Assembly (NCBI RefSeq): GCF_037120725.1
Contig: NZ_JBBAXC010000005.1
Coordinates: forward strand, 1-64,000
Reading direction: 5' to 3'
Origin: Bacillus spongiae
Lineage (GTDB): Bacteria > Bacillota > Bacilli > Bacillales > Bacillaceae_K
Length of the DNA: 64,000 bases
Part shown: positions 16,331 to 25,245 of the stretch, piece by piece
Layout of the letters: the number at the start of each line of letters is the position of its first letter
How positions within the stretch are numbered: position 1 is the first letter of the stretch
Notes under the pieces: generated by a model
Database searches by the model: none
Told to the model about the DNA's origin: nothing
The model's input: the letters and a program-made list of their open reading frames with translations, nothing else
Made by a program: the position numbers and the translations under genes

Positions 16331-17455
16331 TTAGTAAAAATTTGACATCCCTCCATCTTGGTTAAACTTCCCTATATCTCTTATTTTTATTGTTGAGTCA
16401 ACCGTCACTTCAATTTCAGGATAGATTTTATCCCAATCTAGCTTCTTCCATTCACTATGTGTTAGTGAATTCCTAACATTTTCACCGATTCCTAAAGTAT
16501 CTACATTATTTTCCTGAAGAAAATTAATAATTGCATTCGTTTCTTTATCAACGTTCTCTTTGATTATCTTTTCTAACTTCTTTTGTTCATTCGGTTCATC
16601 AATTTTTAAGTCACCCGTGTACTCCTCTAGTTCCCCTGTTACTTCAACGTCAATCGTTACAGAAAAACGATTATCTTCCAGTTTTTTCACCTGAGACTTA
16701 TGCTTGTTACGTACATATGAAAGGTGAATGTGATGATCAACTTCTCCTTTTTCCAAATCAATATCCAGCAATCCTTTATCAAAATTTTCTCTTAAGAAGA
16801 ATAAGAACACAGCCTGTTCTTTATCAATAGTCGTAATTAGTTTATCTTCATCAAATAAAGCGAAACTATCAAAATCAATACTATTTTCAGTTGATTTAAA
16901 TACTGGTAAAAAAGGATCAATCCCATCATCATAATACGACCTAGTAAACTCGAACAAATTTACTGAAGGAAAAACAAATGTATTATCAAACTTCTCTAGC
17001 ATTGTGTCTAAATATAGTCCGATATTTGGTTCTTTTTCTAATTTAGTACTAAGTACATCATTTGCTTTTCCTTTCGCTATTGCAATTTTCACTCTTGAAC
17101 CAATATTAGGGTTTTTTAATGCTGTTTGGATAACCGGGAAGATTCCTTTATTTGCTAAATCTTCACCATATAACATAATTTCTAGCTGTCCATTTACTAT
17201 TTCCAGACTAGATTGCCCCATTATATCAATATCAATATCCTTCGTTGAATTTCCTGACGCTGTTAACTTCTCATAAATATTTCCTGTTTCAGTAGCACGA
17301 GGGTATACGGCTGTTATATCTAGGTAAGTATCCTCTTCGGCCGATAAATCATATGCGATTGCATTGACCATCGCTAGGTCATCTATCCCATAGCTTGTAT
17401 AACATCCACTTAATAACATCGAGCATATTGATAGGATGATTAATTGTTTTAACAT
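16331..17455 (-). CDS. Spore germination lipoprotein, GerAC/GerKC family
   Basis: This 374-residue C subunit of a GerA-type receptor has a lipoprotein signal peptide with the lipobox LLSGC, so Cys18 is the lipidated residue. The body shows the family pattern: YGIDDLAMVNAIAYDLS after the signal, then a middle region around GQSSLEIVNGQLEIMLYGED, and a C-terminal domain with IINFLQENNVDTLGIGE. It is anchored to the outer face of the spore inner membrane. It follows the gerAA-type gene by 90 bases with no terminator between, so the two form an operon from which the B gene has been removed. AGGAGG precedes the ATG. Confidence 0.93.
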   Translation of the reverse strand: MLKQLIILSICSMLLSGCYTSYGIDDLAMVNAIAYDLSAEEDTYLDITAVYPRATETGNIYEKLTASGNSTKDIDIDIMGQSSLEIVNGQLEIMLYGEDLANKGIFPVIQTALKNPNIGSRVKIAIAKGKANDVLSTKLEKEPNIGLYLDTMLEKFDNTFVFPSVNLFEFTRSYYDDGIDPFLPVFKSTENSIDFDSFALFDEDKLITTIDKEQAVFLFFLRENFDKGLLDIDLEKGEVDHHIHLSYVRNKHKSQVKKLEDNRFSVTIDVEVTGELEEYTGDLKIDEPNEQKKLEKIIKENVDKETNAIINFLQENNVDTLGIGENVRNSLTHSEWKKLDWDKIYPEIEVTVDSTIKIRDIGKFNQDGGMSNFY

Positions 17456-17545
17456 TTCTTCCTCCTGATTTTTAAAAATACGAATGATATTTAATTTCTA
17501 ATACATAATAAAGAAAGAATCTACTTAAAGCATGACTATCTATAA

Positions 17546-19039
17546 TTATTGTCCGCTTTGTTGTCGCTTTTCATTAGAAGATAGTGTTATATTCGGGCGA
17601 GTGTTAAATAATGAAAGTGGTCCGCGGATAATCGTATCTTTCCACCCACTAGGACTAGCTGGGGAAATTGGCCAAAAATATGGTGATTTTAAATTCGTTA
17701 AACCCGTAAGGTGAATAATTAACAAGGTAGCCCCAAACATAATCCCAAGGTTACCTAAAAGACCTCCTAATAAAATAAATCCAAATCGAACGATTCGAAC
17801 AGAATTACTCATAACATAGCTAGGAATAACAAATGAGGAAATAGCAGATATTGACACTGCAATAATCAGTATATTACTGGTAATTCCCGCTGCAACTGAA
17901 GCAGAGCCGATGACAATACCGCCAACGATCCCAATTGTTTGTCCAATCTTCGTCGGTAATCGAGCTCCTGCCTCTCTTAGTAACTCAATCGTAAACTCCA
18001 TTAACAAGGCTTCCATAAGAGGAGGAAAAGGAACATGACTTCTTGAGGATATAATACTTATTAATAGTAGGTCCGGCACCATTTCATAATGAAATGTAAT
18101 AATAGAAACATAAAAAGCAGTAAACGTCAGTGTAATAAATAATGCTATGAAACGTAATATTCTAGAGGCAGTCCCGATTAACCAGCGTTGGTTATAATCA
18201 TCTGACGACTGAAAAAAATCAAAAAAACTAGTAGGTGCACTAAAAGCATAGGGGCTATTCTCCATCATTCCTACAATTTTACCTTCCGTTAATTTTGAAG
18301 CAACAACATCAGGTAGCTCTGTTGTATAAAACTGAGGGAATGGTGAATTTGGAAATTCATCTATTAATTGCACGAGCATATTAACATCATAAACAGCATC
18401 TATTTCAACATTCTCTATCCTTTCTTTAACATCGGAAATCATATCCTGATTAGCAATTCCATCTAGGTATAATAGATACAATTTTGTTTTTCCTATTTCA
18501 CCGATTGAAAGCTCAAGTATTTTTAAGTGTGAACTTTTTACTCTTCTTCTTATTAAAGATAAATTGGTTTGAAGATTTTCATTCAACGCATCATGGGGGC
18601 CTGTGATAATGGTCTCTGATTCCGCTGTTTGGATAGAACGTGATTCTAACTTTGTAGCAGAATAGATAAATACATCATGTTCATGAAATATGGCTATTTT
18701 TCCATCCAGAACGGCCTTAACTACCTCTTTACTATCATCACACGGCTTGAACTGACTCTGCCTAAGGAAGGAAGAAATCGATTCCTCATCTAATTCCTTA
18801 AACCTTGATGTTACCTCACTTACTACTAATTGCTTGTCCACCATATACTCAAAATAAAGAGTTTTAATATTGATATGTAAATACTCCTCTTTCGAAATAT
18901 CTGCACAATTAGCAAATTGTTCATTAATATGATCAAAAGTAGGCTTTTTATTATTTTCATTCGACTGACTTTGTTGGTGAGGTTTAAATTGATTGTGGGT
19001 TGAATTCTTATTCAGCCATTGTTTTAATAACTTAAACAT
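17546..19039 (-). CDS. Spore germination protein, GerAA/GerKA family
   Basis: This 497-residue A subunit has the cytoplasmic N-terminal domain (residues 1-250, with SVGEIGKTKLYLLYLDG-like segments), and the conserved (E/D)xxPxSPFPQ(F/Y)xTTELPDVV stretch near 225-245. The membrane part then carries the SRSHVPFPPLMEALLMEF motif and RLPTKIGQTIGIVGGIVIG near residues 350-385. Four to six membrane helices fill residues 290-460. Residues 10-35 are unusually rich in Q, N, S and H. It recognises germinants together with the B and C subunits. TGGAGTGA precedes the ATG. Confidence 0.94.
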   Translation of the reverse strand: MFKLLKQWLNKNSTHNQFKPHQQSQSNENNKKPTFDHINEQFANCADISKEEYLHINIKTLYFEYMVDKQLVVSEVTSRFKELDEESISSFLRQSQFKPCDDSKEVVKAVLDGKIAIFHEHDVFIYSATKLESRSIQTAESETIITGPHDALNENLQTNLSLIRRRVKSSHLKILELSIGEIGKTKLYLLYLDGIANQDMISDVKERIENVEIDAVYDVNMLVQLIDEFPNSPFPQFYTTELPDVVASKLTEGKIVGMMENSPYAFSAPTSFFDFFQSSDDYNQRWLIGTASRILRFIALFITLTFTAFYVSIITFHYEMVPDLLLISIISSRSHVPFPPLMEALLMEFTIELLREAGARLPTKIGQTIGIVGGIVIGSASVAAGITSNILIIAVSISAISSFVIPSYVMSNSVRIVRFGFILLGGLLGNLGIMFGATLLIIHLTGLTNLKSPYFWPISPASPSGWKDTIIRGPLSLFNTRPNITLSSNEKRQQSGQ

Positions 19040-19478
19040 AATATATCACTCCAGATGTTGTGCTTGGAAAATAACAAAAGTAATCAATATTATCAATGTC
19101 TAACTTTCTTAAAAAAGTTAAGTACATTTTTCCATTATGGTCAACATAATAATTCTCTATTCTAGCAAGTTGAATTTACTTAATTATTTCGCCTATTCTA
19201 TACAAAGTAATGTCACACCTTGCCAAAAGAACGTAATCTGGTCTCTCTCCTATTCCTGCACAATTTAAGATAAAATGTTCCAATTAACTGTTTGAAAATG
19301 GAATAAATAAAAAATCCCTGTTTTATAACAGGAACCTTTTATAGGAATAAATTTTTTTTCAACACAACACCTCTGGCGGATTTGCCTTAAAATATGTATT
19401 ACAAAAAGTTACAAGCTTCATTCATTTCGTTCATAAAATCCTCTTCGAAAATTTCCTAGATAAAGCTGTCTGCCCCAA
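19040..19478. other. Intergenic region with a terminator
   Basis: A hairpin at about 19312-19336 (TCCTGTT and AACAGGGA on the minus strand, followed by TTTTTT) ends the transcript of the next gene on the right. The part near 19040-19100 should hold the promoter of the receptor operon. I could not identify a clear sigma-G site. Confidence 0.5.
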
Positions 19479-20141
19479 TTAATAGATATTAATAGCTAAT
19501 GTTTCGTTTTTCCCTATTAACATTGATCTATTTTTCAAATGGATTAGAGAGTCCCTAACAATCTCTTTCATTTCATTTTTTCTATTCAAGTTATCGTTTA
19601 GGGTGGAGGTGTTTACATTAATTATTAGCTTTCCGTCGTTTTTTGCTACAAATATTTCGTCTACTTCTTCGAACCCTTTGACTGTTAATTCTTTCTCAAT
19701 GTTTCCTTTCAATTTTCTAAATAATGTATTTAATTCCGGGCTATACTTAGGGTCATCAATAGGACTGTCTGGCAATTGTTTGACGTTAATCGAATAATTA
19801 TATAATAAAGTACCTTGTGTGAGTTCCATAGCAGTATTTTTAATCTCTTTTTCAACGTCGTTAATATACTGTTGAGGCCCGTCTATGATAATAGATATTT
19901 CATGGTTTAGAAAAGATACACCAATTGTCGGAACTTTATCTATTTCAACCCCCTGCTCCTTTAACTTAATACTTAAGCCCTTTACAAATGTTCTTGTATT
20001 CTTTGAAAGTACTTCATTCGTGTACTCTTCACTATATTCCTGTGCGTAGGCTATCTGATTATGTTGGTTTAGATAAAGAAATAAAAAGTCAACTAGGAAT
20101 ATAGAGGCTATTATACTGAATAATGCTATAGTTTTTTTCAC
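19479..20141 (-). CDS. Exported hypothetical protein, possibly DUF4030 family
   Basis: This 220-residue protein starts with GTG at 20141 after AAAAGGAG. It has an N-terminal hydrophobic segment (residues 4-26), followed by QIAYAQEYS, which could be a signal peptide cleavage site. The mature part is hydrophilic and consists of two halves that each contain a (I/V)SIIIDGP or LIINVNTST strand and a (D/N)xxxKEIxxxA-type helix. This fits a duplicated alpha/beta domain. It resembles DUF4030 proteins of bacilli, but I am not certain. It lies just upstream of the germination genes on the same strand, with a terminator between. Confidence 0.6.
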   Translation of the reverse strand: MKKTIALFSIIASIFLVDFLFLYLNQHNQIAYAQEYSEEYTNEVLSKNTRTFVKGLSIKLKEQGVEIDKVPTIGVSFLNHEISIIIDGPQQYINDVEKEIKNTAMELTQGTLLYNYSINVKQLPDSPIDDPKYSPELNTLFRKLKGNIEKELTVKGFEEVDEIFVAKNDGKLIINVNTSTLNDNLNRKNEMKEIVRDSLIHLKNRSMLIGKNETLAINIY

Positions 20142-20304
20142 ATTAAATCTCCTTTTAAGAACTATTAATTCTTTATTATTTTAAGCTCTTTTTAAAGAAG
20201 ATATACATTTTGTAAAAACAGTAGCAATGTGTTAATTAGTCCTTTCTAGGATAGATGCATTACAACTGGATTAACAATTAGACACATCCTGTTCCCTTAA
20301 TAAC

Positions 20305-20344
20305 AAGAAGCCATTTTGATCAACCTCTTTCAAAATGGCTTCTT
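20305..20344 (-). terminator. Terminator-like hairpin after the three-repeat membrane protein
   Basis: AAGAAGCCATTTTGA and TCAAAATGGCTTCTT form a perfect 15-bp stem with a 10-base loop. The T-run that follows leftward is weak (GTTATT). Its sequence is almost the same as the hairpin at 11227-11264. Confidence 0.6.
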
Positions 20345-20364
20345 GTTTATGACATGATATGCAA

Positions 20365-21033
20365 TTAATGATTAGGGTGTTTGTACTGGTGTATAAAAGA
20401 TAAAACCACCCCTGTTAAGCCTAAAAGGATGACACTATTAAATAAACTCCCAAAACCAGCTAATAGATCATCTCCATGAACATCAATAAGGGCGCTTATG
20501 CCTAGTCCAATTCCTGCTAGTGCTATTGTGCCTGCAAAACAACATAAACTTTGATGCGTTTTTAAAGAAATAAGGATAACTAGACTAGCTGTAATTAAGA
20601 TTGTTAAGAAAATAATACTTACTAAAACAATTAAAATTTCATTTAGGTCCCCGACTGTAGATGAAGCAAGCTGCAATAGGATTATACCTGCTCCTAGTCC
20701 TATACCTGCAAAAGCAATCCCTGCTCCTAGGCAACAAAATCCCTTTTTCTTAATAACAGAGGTCAGCATGAAAAACGCTAAAAAGAAAGTGAATAGTAAT
20801 AAACTCACAATACTAACAATGACAAATATATCTTGGAAATCCCCAGCCGTTTCTTCAATTACGCCCCATACAAGAAAACCTAGCGAAGCAAAAATGATTC
20901 CAAGTGCCAATCCTCCACCGAGACAACAGATTCGATCATTCCTCTTGAAAGATAAGACTAAGGTTACCGTAGCAAAAATCCCAGCCAGTAGAAGTAGAAT
21001 AAGCCCGATTGTAAAACTAATTTCTTCTTCCAT
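20365..21033 (-). CDS. Six-helix membrane protein built of three CC-motif repeats
   Basis: The protein has 222 residues from ATG at 21033, or 226 from TTG at 21045. Counted from the longer form, a Cys-Cys pair followed by (L/F)-(G/A)-(G/A/T)-G-(I/L)-A-(L/F) occurs at residues 40, 104 and 168, exactly 64 residues apart. Each repeat is a glycine-rich helix, a short acidic loop (ETAGD, TVGD or VHGDD) and a second hydrophobic helix. I do not recognise the family. The 86-residue protein at 48511-48771 looks like a single copy of the same module. The paired cysteines at the membrane edge could bind metal or be lipid-modified, which is inferred. Confidence 0.7.
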   Translation of the reverse strand: MEEEISFTIGLILLLLAGIFATVTLVLSFKRNDRICCLGGGLALGIIFASLGFLVWGVIEETAGDFQDIFVIVSIVSLLLFTFFLAFFMLTSVIKKKGFCCLGAGIAFAGIGLGAGIILLQLASSTVGDLNEILIVLVSIIFLTILITASLVILISLKTHQSLCCFAGTIALAGIGLGISALIDVHGDDLLAGFGSLFNSVILLGLTGVVLSFIHQYKHPNH

Positions 21034-21257
21034 TCGTTCTCTCAACTCCTTTTTAAGTTACTATATTTTTATGTTGAAGTGAGAGAAAACATGACTAGAC
21101 AAAAGACTACTATTTACAGTTAGTAGAAAAGTCCTCTACAAATTAGCTAGTAATCCTAGCACTTCTCGCTTGTTCATTTATGTAATTATTTATAGATTAT
21201 CTAATGGTCTTGAAATGATGATCACAATAAAGTTCCATAATAGTTGTATACTTCTAT

Positions 21258-21530
21258 TTATTTCTTAAAAGCTGCGGTGACATAATTGATAGTAAAATGC
21301 ATTGCAACCCCAAAAATAAATGCTAGTAAACATCCAAATGTGGAAGCCTTTGAAATAAATTGGGTGTCAGCAATCTCTATTCGGTAAAGTTCCAACCCTA
21401 GGAAACTAAGTTCCGTCTTGAAATCTGTATTGCCACTTACCATTAAAATAATCGGTGTGATAAGGACAACTAAAGCGAATAGTAACGTAAAGCAAAATCC
21501 ACTAGATAAGACCTTAAACGCTTTTCCCAT
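21258..21530 (-). CDS. Small two-helix membrane protein
   Basis: This 90-residue protein has hydrophobic segments at residues 9-32 (SSGFCFTLLFALVVLITPII) and 66-86 (FGCLLAFIFGVAMHFTINYV), with a hydrophilic loop between that ends in ISKAS. GAGGAGAG precedes the ATG. I do not recognise it and the neighbours give no clue. The 220 bases on its left carry no gene. Confidence 0.6.
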   Translation of the reverse strand: MGKAFKVLSSGFCFTLLFALVVLITPIILMVSGNTDFKTELSFLGLELYRIEIADTQFISKASTFGCLLAFIFGVAMHFTINYVTAAFKK

Positions 21531-21783
21531 GTTCTCTCCTCATTTCTTCTAAACTCTCCTTCTATTTTTCTCATCAGAATATTTAAGAGAATCATTTAAA
21601 TAAAGGCATCCTTATGCTATCCCTCCCCCTTAACAACTTACAACGATATGTCTACCTACAGTAAACATCATTAGATTTTGGTCCTAGCTAATATTTCGAG
21701 TCATAATCCGCGGTGTTTCACACGTATTCCTCGCCCACATAAGAATTGCTTCACCAGCAATATTGTCTCAGCAAACTGAATAT

Positions 21784-22257
21784 TTAGTTCCTTCCTTCAC
21801 TTTTTATAAATTCTACAATTTGTTTTTGATGATGTAAGTCATGATCGATGGTGCTCACAAAATAATCACCAATCTTTATGGTTTCTCTTCCTGCAAAGGG
21901 TTGATCAAACGTTGTAGCTGGGAGCGTGGTTATGCTTGTAATTAATTGCCTCCGCTCGAAGATAAATTTATCAATTAGCTCGTCCTTTAATACGCCTCCC
22001 CTTGCGTATTCACTTGCTTCTTTATTGATTGCTTCAACATCCACTGCTATATTAGGTAAAGCTTCATCATTTATAAAATAAGGAATGCGATTTTCTATCA
22101 CAAATTGATCCCAATGGATTAAATGGGCGATGACATCCGCTGTCGCCCAAGATTCTTCTTTAAACGGTTTATACCACAATGCATCTGACATATTTTTTAA
22201 TGTATATACCCAATCGATATAGCGTTCTTTTTCCTGTACAATTTGACTTTTATTCAT
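21784..22257 (-). CDS. DinB-like family protein
   Basis: This 157-residue four-helix protein of the DinB/YfiT superfamily is a putative metal-dependent enzyme. The superfamily includes thiol transferases and bacillithiol-S-transferases. The three metal histidines are visible: one in ADVIAHLIHWDQF and two in TIDHDLHHQKQIVEF. I chose ATG at 22257 (MNKSQIVQEKERYIDWVYTL) over the upstream GTG. Its start overlaps the stop codon of a broken reading frame on its right (TATGAATAA), so it was probably the second gene of a coupled pair. Confidence 0.82.
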   Translation of the reverse strand: MNKSQIVQEKERYIDWVYTLKNMSDALWYKPFKEESWATADVIAHLIHWDQFVIENRIPYFINDEALPNIAVDVEAINKEASEYARGGVLKDELIDKFIFERRQLITSITTLPATTFDQPFAGRETIKIGDYFVSTIDHDLHHQKQIVEFIKSEGRN

Positions 22258-22519
22258 AAGGTTTTCCCCCAATATAATTATTCCGTAACCAATATCCTTT
22301 TCGACATGATCGGTTGAATCGCCTTCCTATTAGTAGTAATTTCTTCTTACTTGTCTTATATGGATAAAGAGGTTTCATCACACGAATGCCCATCATGTAT
22401 CCATCAGCAACATCAAATGAGTAACTAATCTTCCGGTTTCCTAAGACAAAAAATTGTTCTACTAAGTCTGTATGGAGAATGGTTTGTTGAAGTGTCTTCT
22501 TTTCAATTTTTACTCTTTC
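22250..22519 (-). pseudogene. Remnant of a gene formerly coupled to the DinB-like gene
   Basis: The minus strand is open for 89 codons from just after a stop at 22522 to a TAA at 22250. It reads like a protein (QQTILHTDLVEQFFVLGNRK, then SYSFDVADGYMMGIRVMKPL). No start codon lies near the beginning, so the N-terminus is lost. The stop overlaps the start of the DinB-like gene by a few bases, the usual sign of translational coupling. I cannot name the family. Confidence 0.5.
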
Positions 22520-22629
22520 CTATCGGATAAACCTATCCTTTTTCTACTACACACAAATACCTTAGTACTTTATGATAGAAACTGGAGTGACATTTTTCAT
22601 AACCAATTTGGAATGGAGGAGGAAATCAG

Positions 22630-23196
22630 TTGACCACTACAGTTTATATGGTTCGTCATGCGAAATCTCCTTTTATTTTTGGAGAAGAAAAGACGAGAAA
22701 ATTATCAGAAGAAGGAGTATATGACGCGAAAAGGGTAATGGAATTATTACGCGAAAAGGACATTGATATGATCGTCTCTAGTCCTTATACAAGGGCTGTT
22801 CAAACAGTTCAACAACTAGCGGAAAAGAAAGGATTACCAATCTTTGAATATGAAGTATTTAAAGAAAGAGCAATAAAAGGACTAGATTATAAGCTTCCTG
22901 AACAGGATATTCTAAACGCGATTAAGCTCTCTTTTGAAGACAAACTTTATTGTTTACAGGGTGGGGAATCTACGTTCGAAGCGCAAAGTAGAGCTATCCC
23001 CACATTCAAACAATTATTGCAACAAAATAAGAACATCGTTATGGGCACACATGGAAATATTATGACTATTATAATGAACTACTTCGATGAACGTTACGGT
23101 TATGATTTTTGGAAAAGTACTTCAAAGCCGGATATTTATGAATTAACGTTTGAACGTAATCACTTAAAGGATGTACAAAGAATTTGGGCTTATTAA
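22630..23196 (+). CDS. Histidine phosphatase family protein (phosphoglycerate mutase-like)
   Basis: This 188-residue member of the histidine phosphatase superfamily has the phosphohistidine motif VRHAKS at residues 7-12, the SSPYTRAVQT motif at 50-59 with its second arginine, the GGESTFEA motif near 113 and the second catalytic histidine in MGTHGN near 139. Substrates vary from sugar phosphates to nucleotides and cannot be told here. It starts with TTG at 22630, seven bases after a strong GGAGGAGG. A perfect terminator follows at 23267. Confidence 0.9.
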   Translation: MTTTVYMVRHAKSPFIFGEEKTRKLSEEGVYDAKRVMELLREKDIDMIVSSPYTRAVQTVQQLAEKKGLPIFEYEVFKERAIKGLDYKLPEQDILNAIKLSFEDKLYCLQGGESTFEAQSRAIPTFKQLLQQNKNIVMGTHGNIMTIIMNYFDERYGYDFWKSTSKPDIYELTFERNHLKDVQRIWAY

Positions 23197-23266
23197 AAAC
23201 TTCTTCTAGTTAATTAGAAACTTTTTCTCGCTAAAAAATTTTGGTTCAATATCTATTACAAAATAA

Positions 23267-23309
23267 AAGAAGCGAGTTTGAAGTAAGAATGTTCAAACTC
23301 GCTTCTTTT
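23267..23309 (+). terminator. Terminator of the histidine phosphatase gene
   Basis: AAGAAGCGAGTTTGAA and TTCAAACTCGCTTCTT form a perfect 16-bp stem followed by TTT. A run of A on the other side makes it bidirectional. Confidence 0.85.
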
Positions 23310-23368
23310 TCTGTATGTAGGTTTTTGTCATAAATTATTTATACTTGATAATCACTATATACGTAAAA

Positions 23369-23396
23369 CCCCTTTGGCGTTATCAAACCAAAGGGG
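23369..23396 (-). terminator. Terminator of the 23475-24215 gene
   Basis: CCCCTTTGG and CCAAAGGGG form a 9-bp stem, and TTTT follows leftward. The same stem occurs at 30668-30693. Confidence 0.7.
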
Positions 23397-23474
23397 AAAA
23401 CCGTTCTTTTATTTCACATTATACTTATCTCTTGTCAAGTTTCAGTCCTTACGGATAGGAGACCCATTTCAAAC

Positions 23475-24215
23475 CTACTGATTTACTGGAGCAGTTCCAT
23501 AAATTTCAACCCACCATTTTTCTTCCTCTACTAACCAATTTGGATCGTAAGGTAGGTCTTTTGATTCCTCTTTCAGTTTTAAAGAAGCATTAATAGTTTG
23601 AACCTCTTCTTTAATCTCATCCAATGGCTTACCTTCTGTTTCTATGCCGTAATAATGAGCGTACAATAAATATTGTTGATCAAGTGGCGTATCAAGTTTT
23701 TTCAAATCACTCGCATCGTACAATTCTCCAAATGTTTTACCTTTTGTATCGATGTTCTTGCTTTCTATTTCATTATATAACATCGCCCATGGATCCATTC
23801 GAACGGTCGAAGCTTCTTTTCTTTTAAGTTCTTGAACCTCATCATTTGAAATACTTGGATTTTCAGTCGTTAATAAAACCTCTAGTATTTGCTCAGAAGA
23901 ATATACATTAAAGATTTCATTATCTACTGAAACGGAGTCTCCGAACATACTTGTTAATGTCGTGGTGCCATTTTCATTATAGTCAATACTAAAACCACCA
24001 TAAAAATCACCAAAAGTATAGTCTTCATATTGAATTTTACTGAAATCTGTTATTGATTTTGCTTTAGTAATCGTTGTTAGTTTCTTTGCTTCAACAGTTG
24101 CCTCATTTTTTGTCGTTGAATTTGCAAAAGCGTCTGATTGAACTGCCGCAAACCCTCCTCCAATGATAATGGCTGAAAGTGTTGCTGCCGTGATTACCTT
24201 TTTAGTGTTTTTCAT
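23475..24215 (-). CDS. Secreted hypothetical protein
   Basis: This 246-residue protein has a clear signal peptide: basic start MKNTKKV, hydrophobic core TLSAIIIGGGFAAV and probable cleavage after SDAFA. The mature part is acidic and contains FGDFYGGFSIDYNENGTTTL. Its C-terminal half repeats a short GK(T/P)-x-(G/D)-E-(L/I)-x-(D/E) motif (GKTFGELYD and GKPLDEIKE), as seen in several uncharacterised exported Bacillus proteins. The extreme C-terminus is rich in tryptophan (EEKWWVEIYG). GAAAGGGAG precedes the ATG. Function unknown. Confidence 0.75.
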   Translation of the reverse strand: MKNTKKVITAATLSAIIIGGGFAAVQSDAFANSTTKNEATVEAKKLTTITKAKSITDFSKIQYEDYTFGDFYGGFSIDYNENGTTTLTSMFGDSVSVDNEIFNVYSSEQILEVLLTTENPSISNDEVQELKRKEASTVRMDPWAMLYNEIESKNIDTKGKTFGELYDASDLKKLDTPLDQQYLLYAHYYGIETEGKPLDEIKEEVQTINASLKLKEESKDLPYDPNWLVEEEKWWVEIYGTAPVNQ

Positions 24216-24468
24216 TCATTTAACTCCCTTTCATTTTTATTATTTTTAACTACAATCCTATTGTACAAATACATTCTTAAGTTTCTAGTTAGAAAAAAAT
24301 GAAGGATTTCTTAAGAAAAACAAATTCGTCTCATCTATGTCGCTAAAGTCACTCTATTCAACGATTGCCTAATACAAAAAAATCCCTGCGTATCATCACA
24401 GGAAGTTTCTTCGATTGCATCTTCTTTAGATAATTTAGAAGCACATATGGGAAAGGAAAGTGAAAGGC

Positions 24469-24573
24469 ATGAAATACTTACTATTACTGAATGAAGGAAA
24501 AGTGTCCTATTTTATTGAAGTAAAGAAGGAAGTTATTATTTATAAAAATAAGGGGATAAGCAATGACTTTTAA
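24469..24573 (+). CDS. Possible 34-residue peptide, coupled to the RsgA-like gene
   Basis: A short frame begins with ATG at 24469 after GGAAAGTGAAAGG and overlaps the start of the next gene by 11 bases. The product, MKYLLLLNEGKVSYFIEVKK and onward, is not recognised. It may be a leader peptide or chance. The overlap and the fair ribosome binding site are the only support. Confidence 0.35.
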   Translation: MKYLLLLNEGKVSYFIEVKKEVIIYKNKGISNDF

Positions 24574-24862
24574 AAAGAAGCTAAATGAAATAGTTGATTT
24601 TAAAGCTCTAGACGATGAATATGGAGATATTATGGAATTATCCAAGAAATGTAGATTTACTAATTGCTCTCATACGAAAGAACCTAATTGTGCTGTGAAA
24701 AAAGCAATTGGTGAAGGGGTTCTTTCGAAGGAAAAATTTACTTTGTATTATAGAGAAAAAAATGAAGCAATTTATGTTTCCAATCAAAAGAATAAAACGA
24801 AAGCTATCGAGTATATGAAACAAAGGGACCTTTTTCGAGATCCTCCGATAGATTTAGAGTAG
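24563..24862 (+). CDS. Stand-alone RsgA C-terminal zinc domain
   Basis: This 99-residue product matches only the C-terminal part of the ribosome-maturation GTPase RsgA (YloQ/YjeQ). The zinc motif C30-x4-C35-x-H37-x5-C43 lies in KKCRFTNCSHTKEPNCAVKK and is followed by the helical tail with EGVLSKEKFTLYYRE. The OB-fold and the circularly permuted GTPase domain are absent. I found no upstream remnant of them in the 260 bases before the start. ATG at 24563 has its own GGGGATAAG site. It may be a remnant of a paralogue or a small ribosome-binding protein. A terminator follows. Confidence 0.75.
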   Translation: MTFKKKLNEIVDFKALDDEYGDIMELSKKCRFTNCSHTKEPNCAVKKAIGEGVLSKEKFTLYYREKNEAIYVSNQKNKTKAIEYMKQRDLFRDPPIDLE

Positions 24863-24970
24863 ATATTAATTGAACTTTTTTCAAAACTAACATGAATAGC
24901 AGTGTACCGCATGAAATCTCTTAATAATGAAGAACTTGTTGGGTAGTATATTACAATTGAAAAATAATAA

Positions 24971-25003
24971 AAGCTACGTGTATCCCGTTCCACGTAGCTT
25001 TTT
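24971..25003 (+). terminator. Terminator after the RsgA-like gene
   Basis: AAGCTACGTG and CACGTAGCTT form a perfect 10-bp stem followed by TTT. The 240 bases to the right of it hold no supported gene. Confidence 0.75.
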
Positions 25004-25245
25004 GAAAGGAGTATGGCTATGGGGTTTTTCCAGCTTCCCATTAATAATATATGACAATTTTATTAAATGGATTGGACATTTCATGATGTTTATACTATGG
25101 AATTAGTTATAAAGAAGCGATTCGGTCCTTTTTCAATTACTTTTATCCTCTTTACAATTTCATTTTTTTAACCCTACTCAGCATTGTCTATACTCCCCGT
25201 TCCCTTTATAAATAAATCCATATTCGCTTGACGGGATCAAACGAA

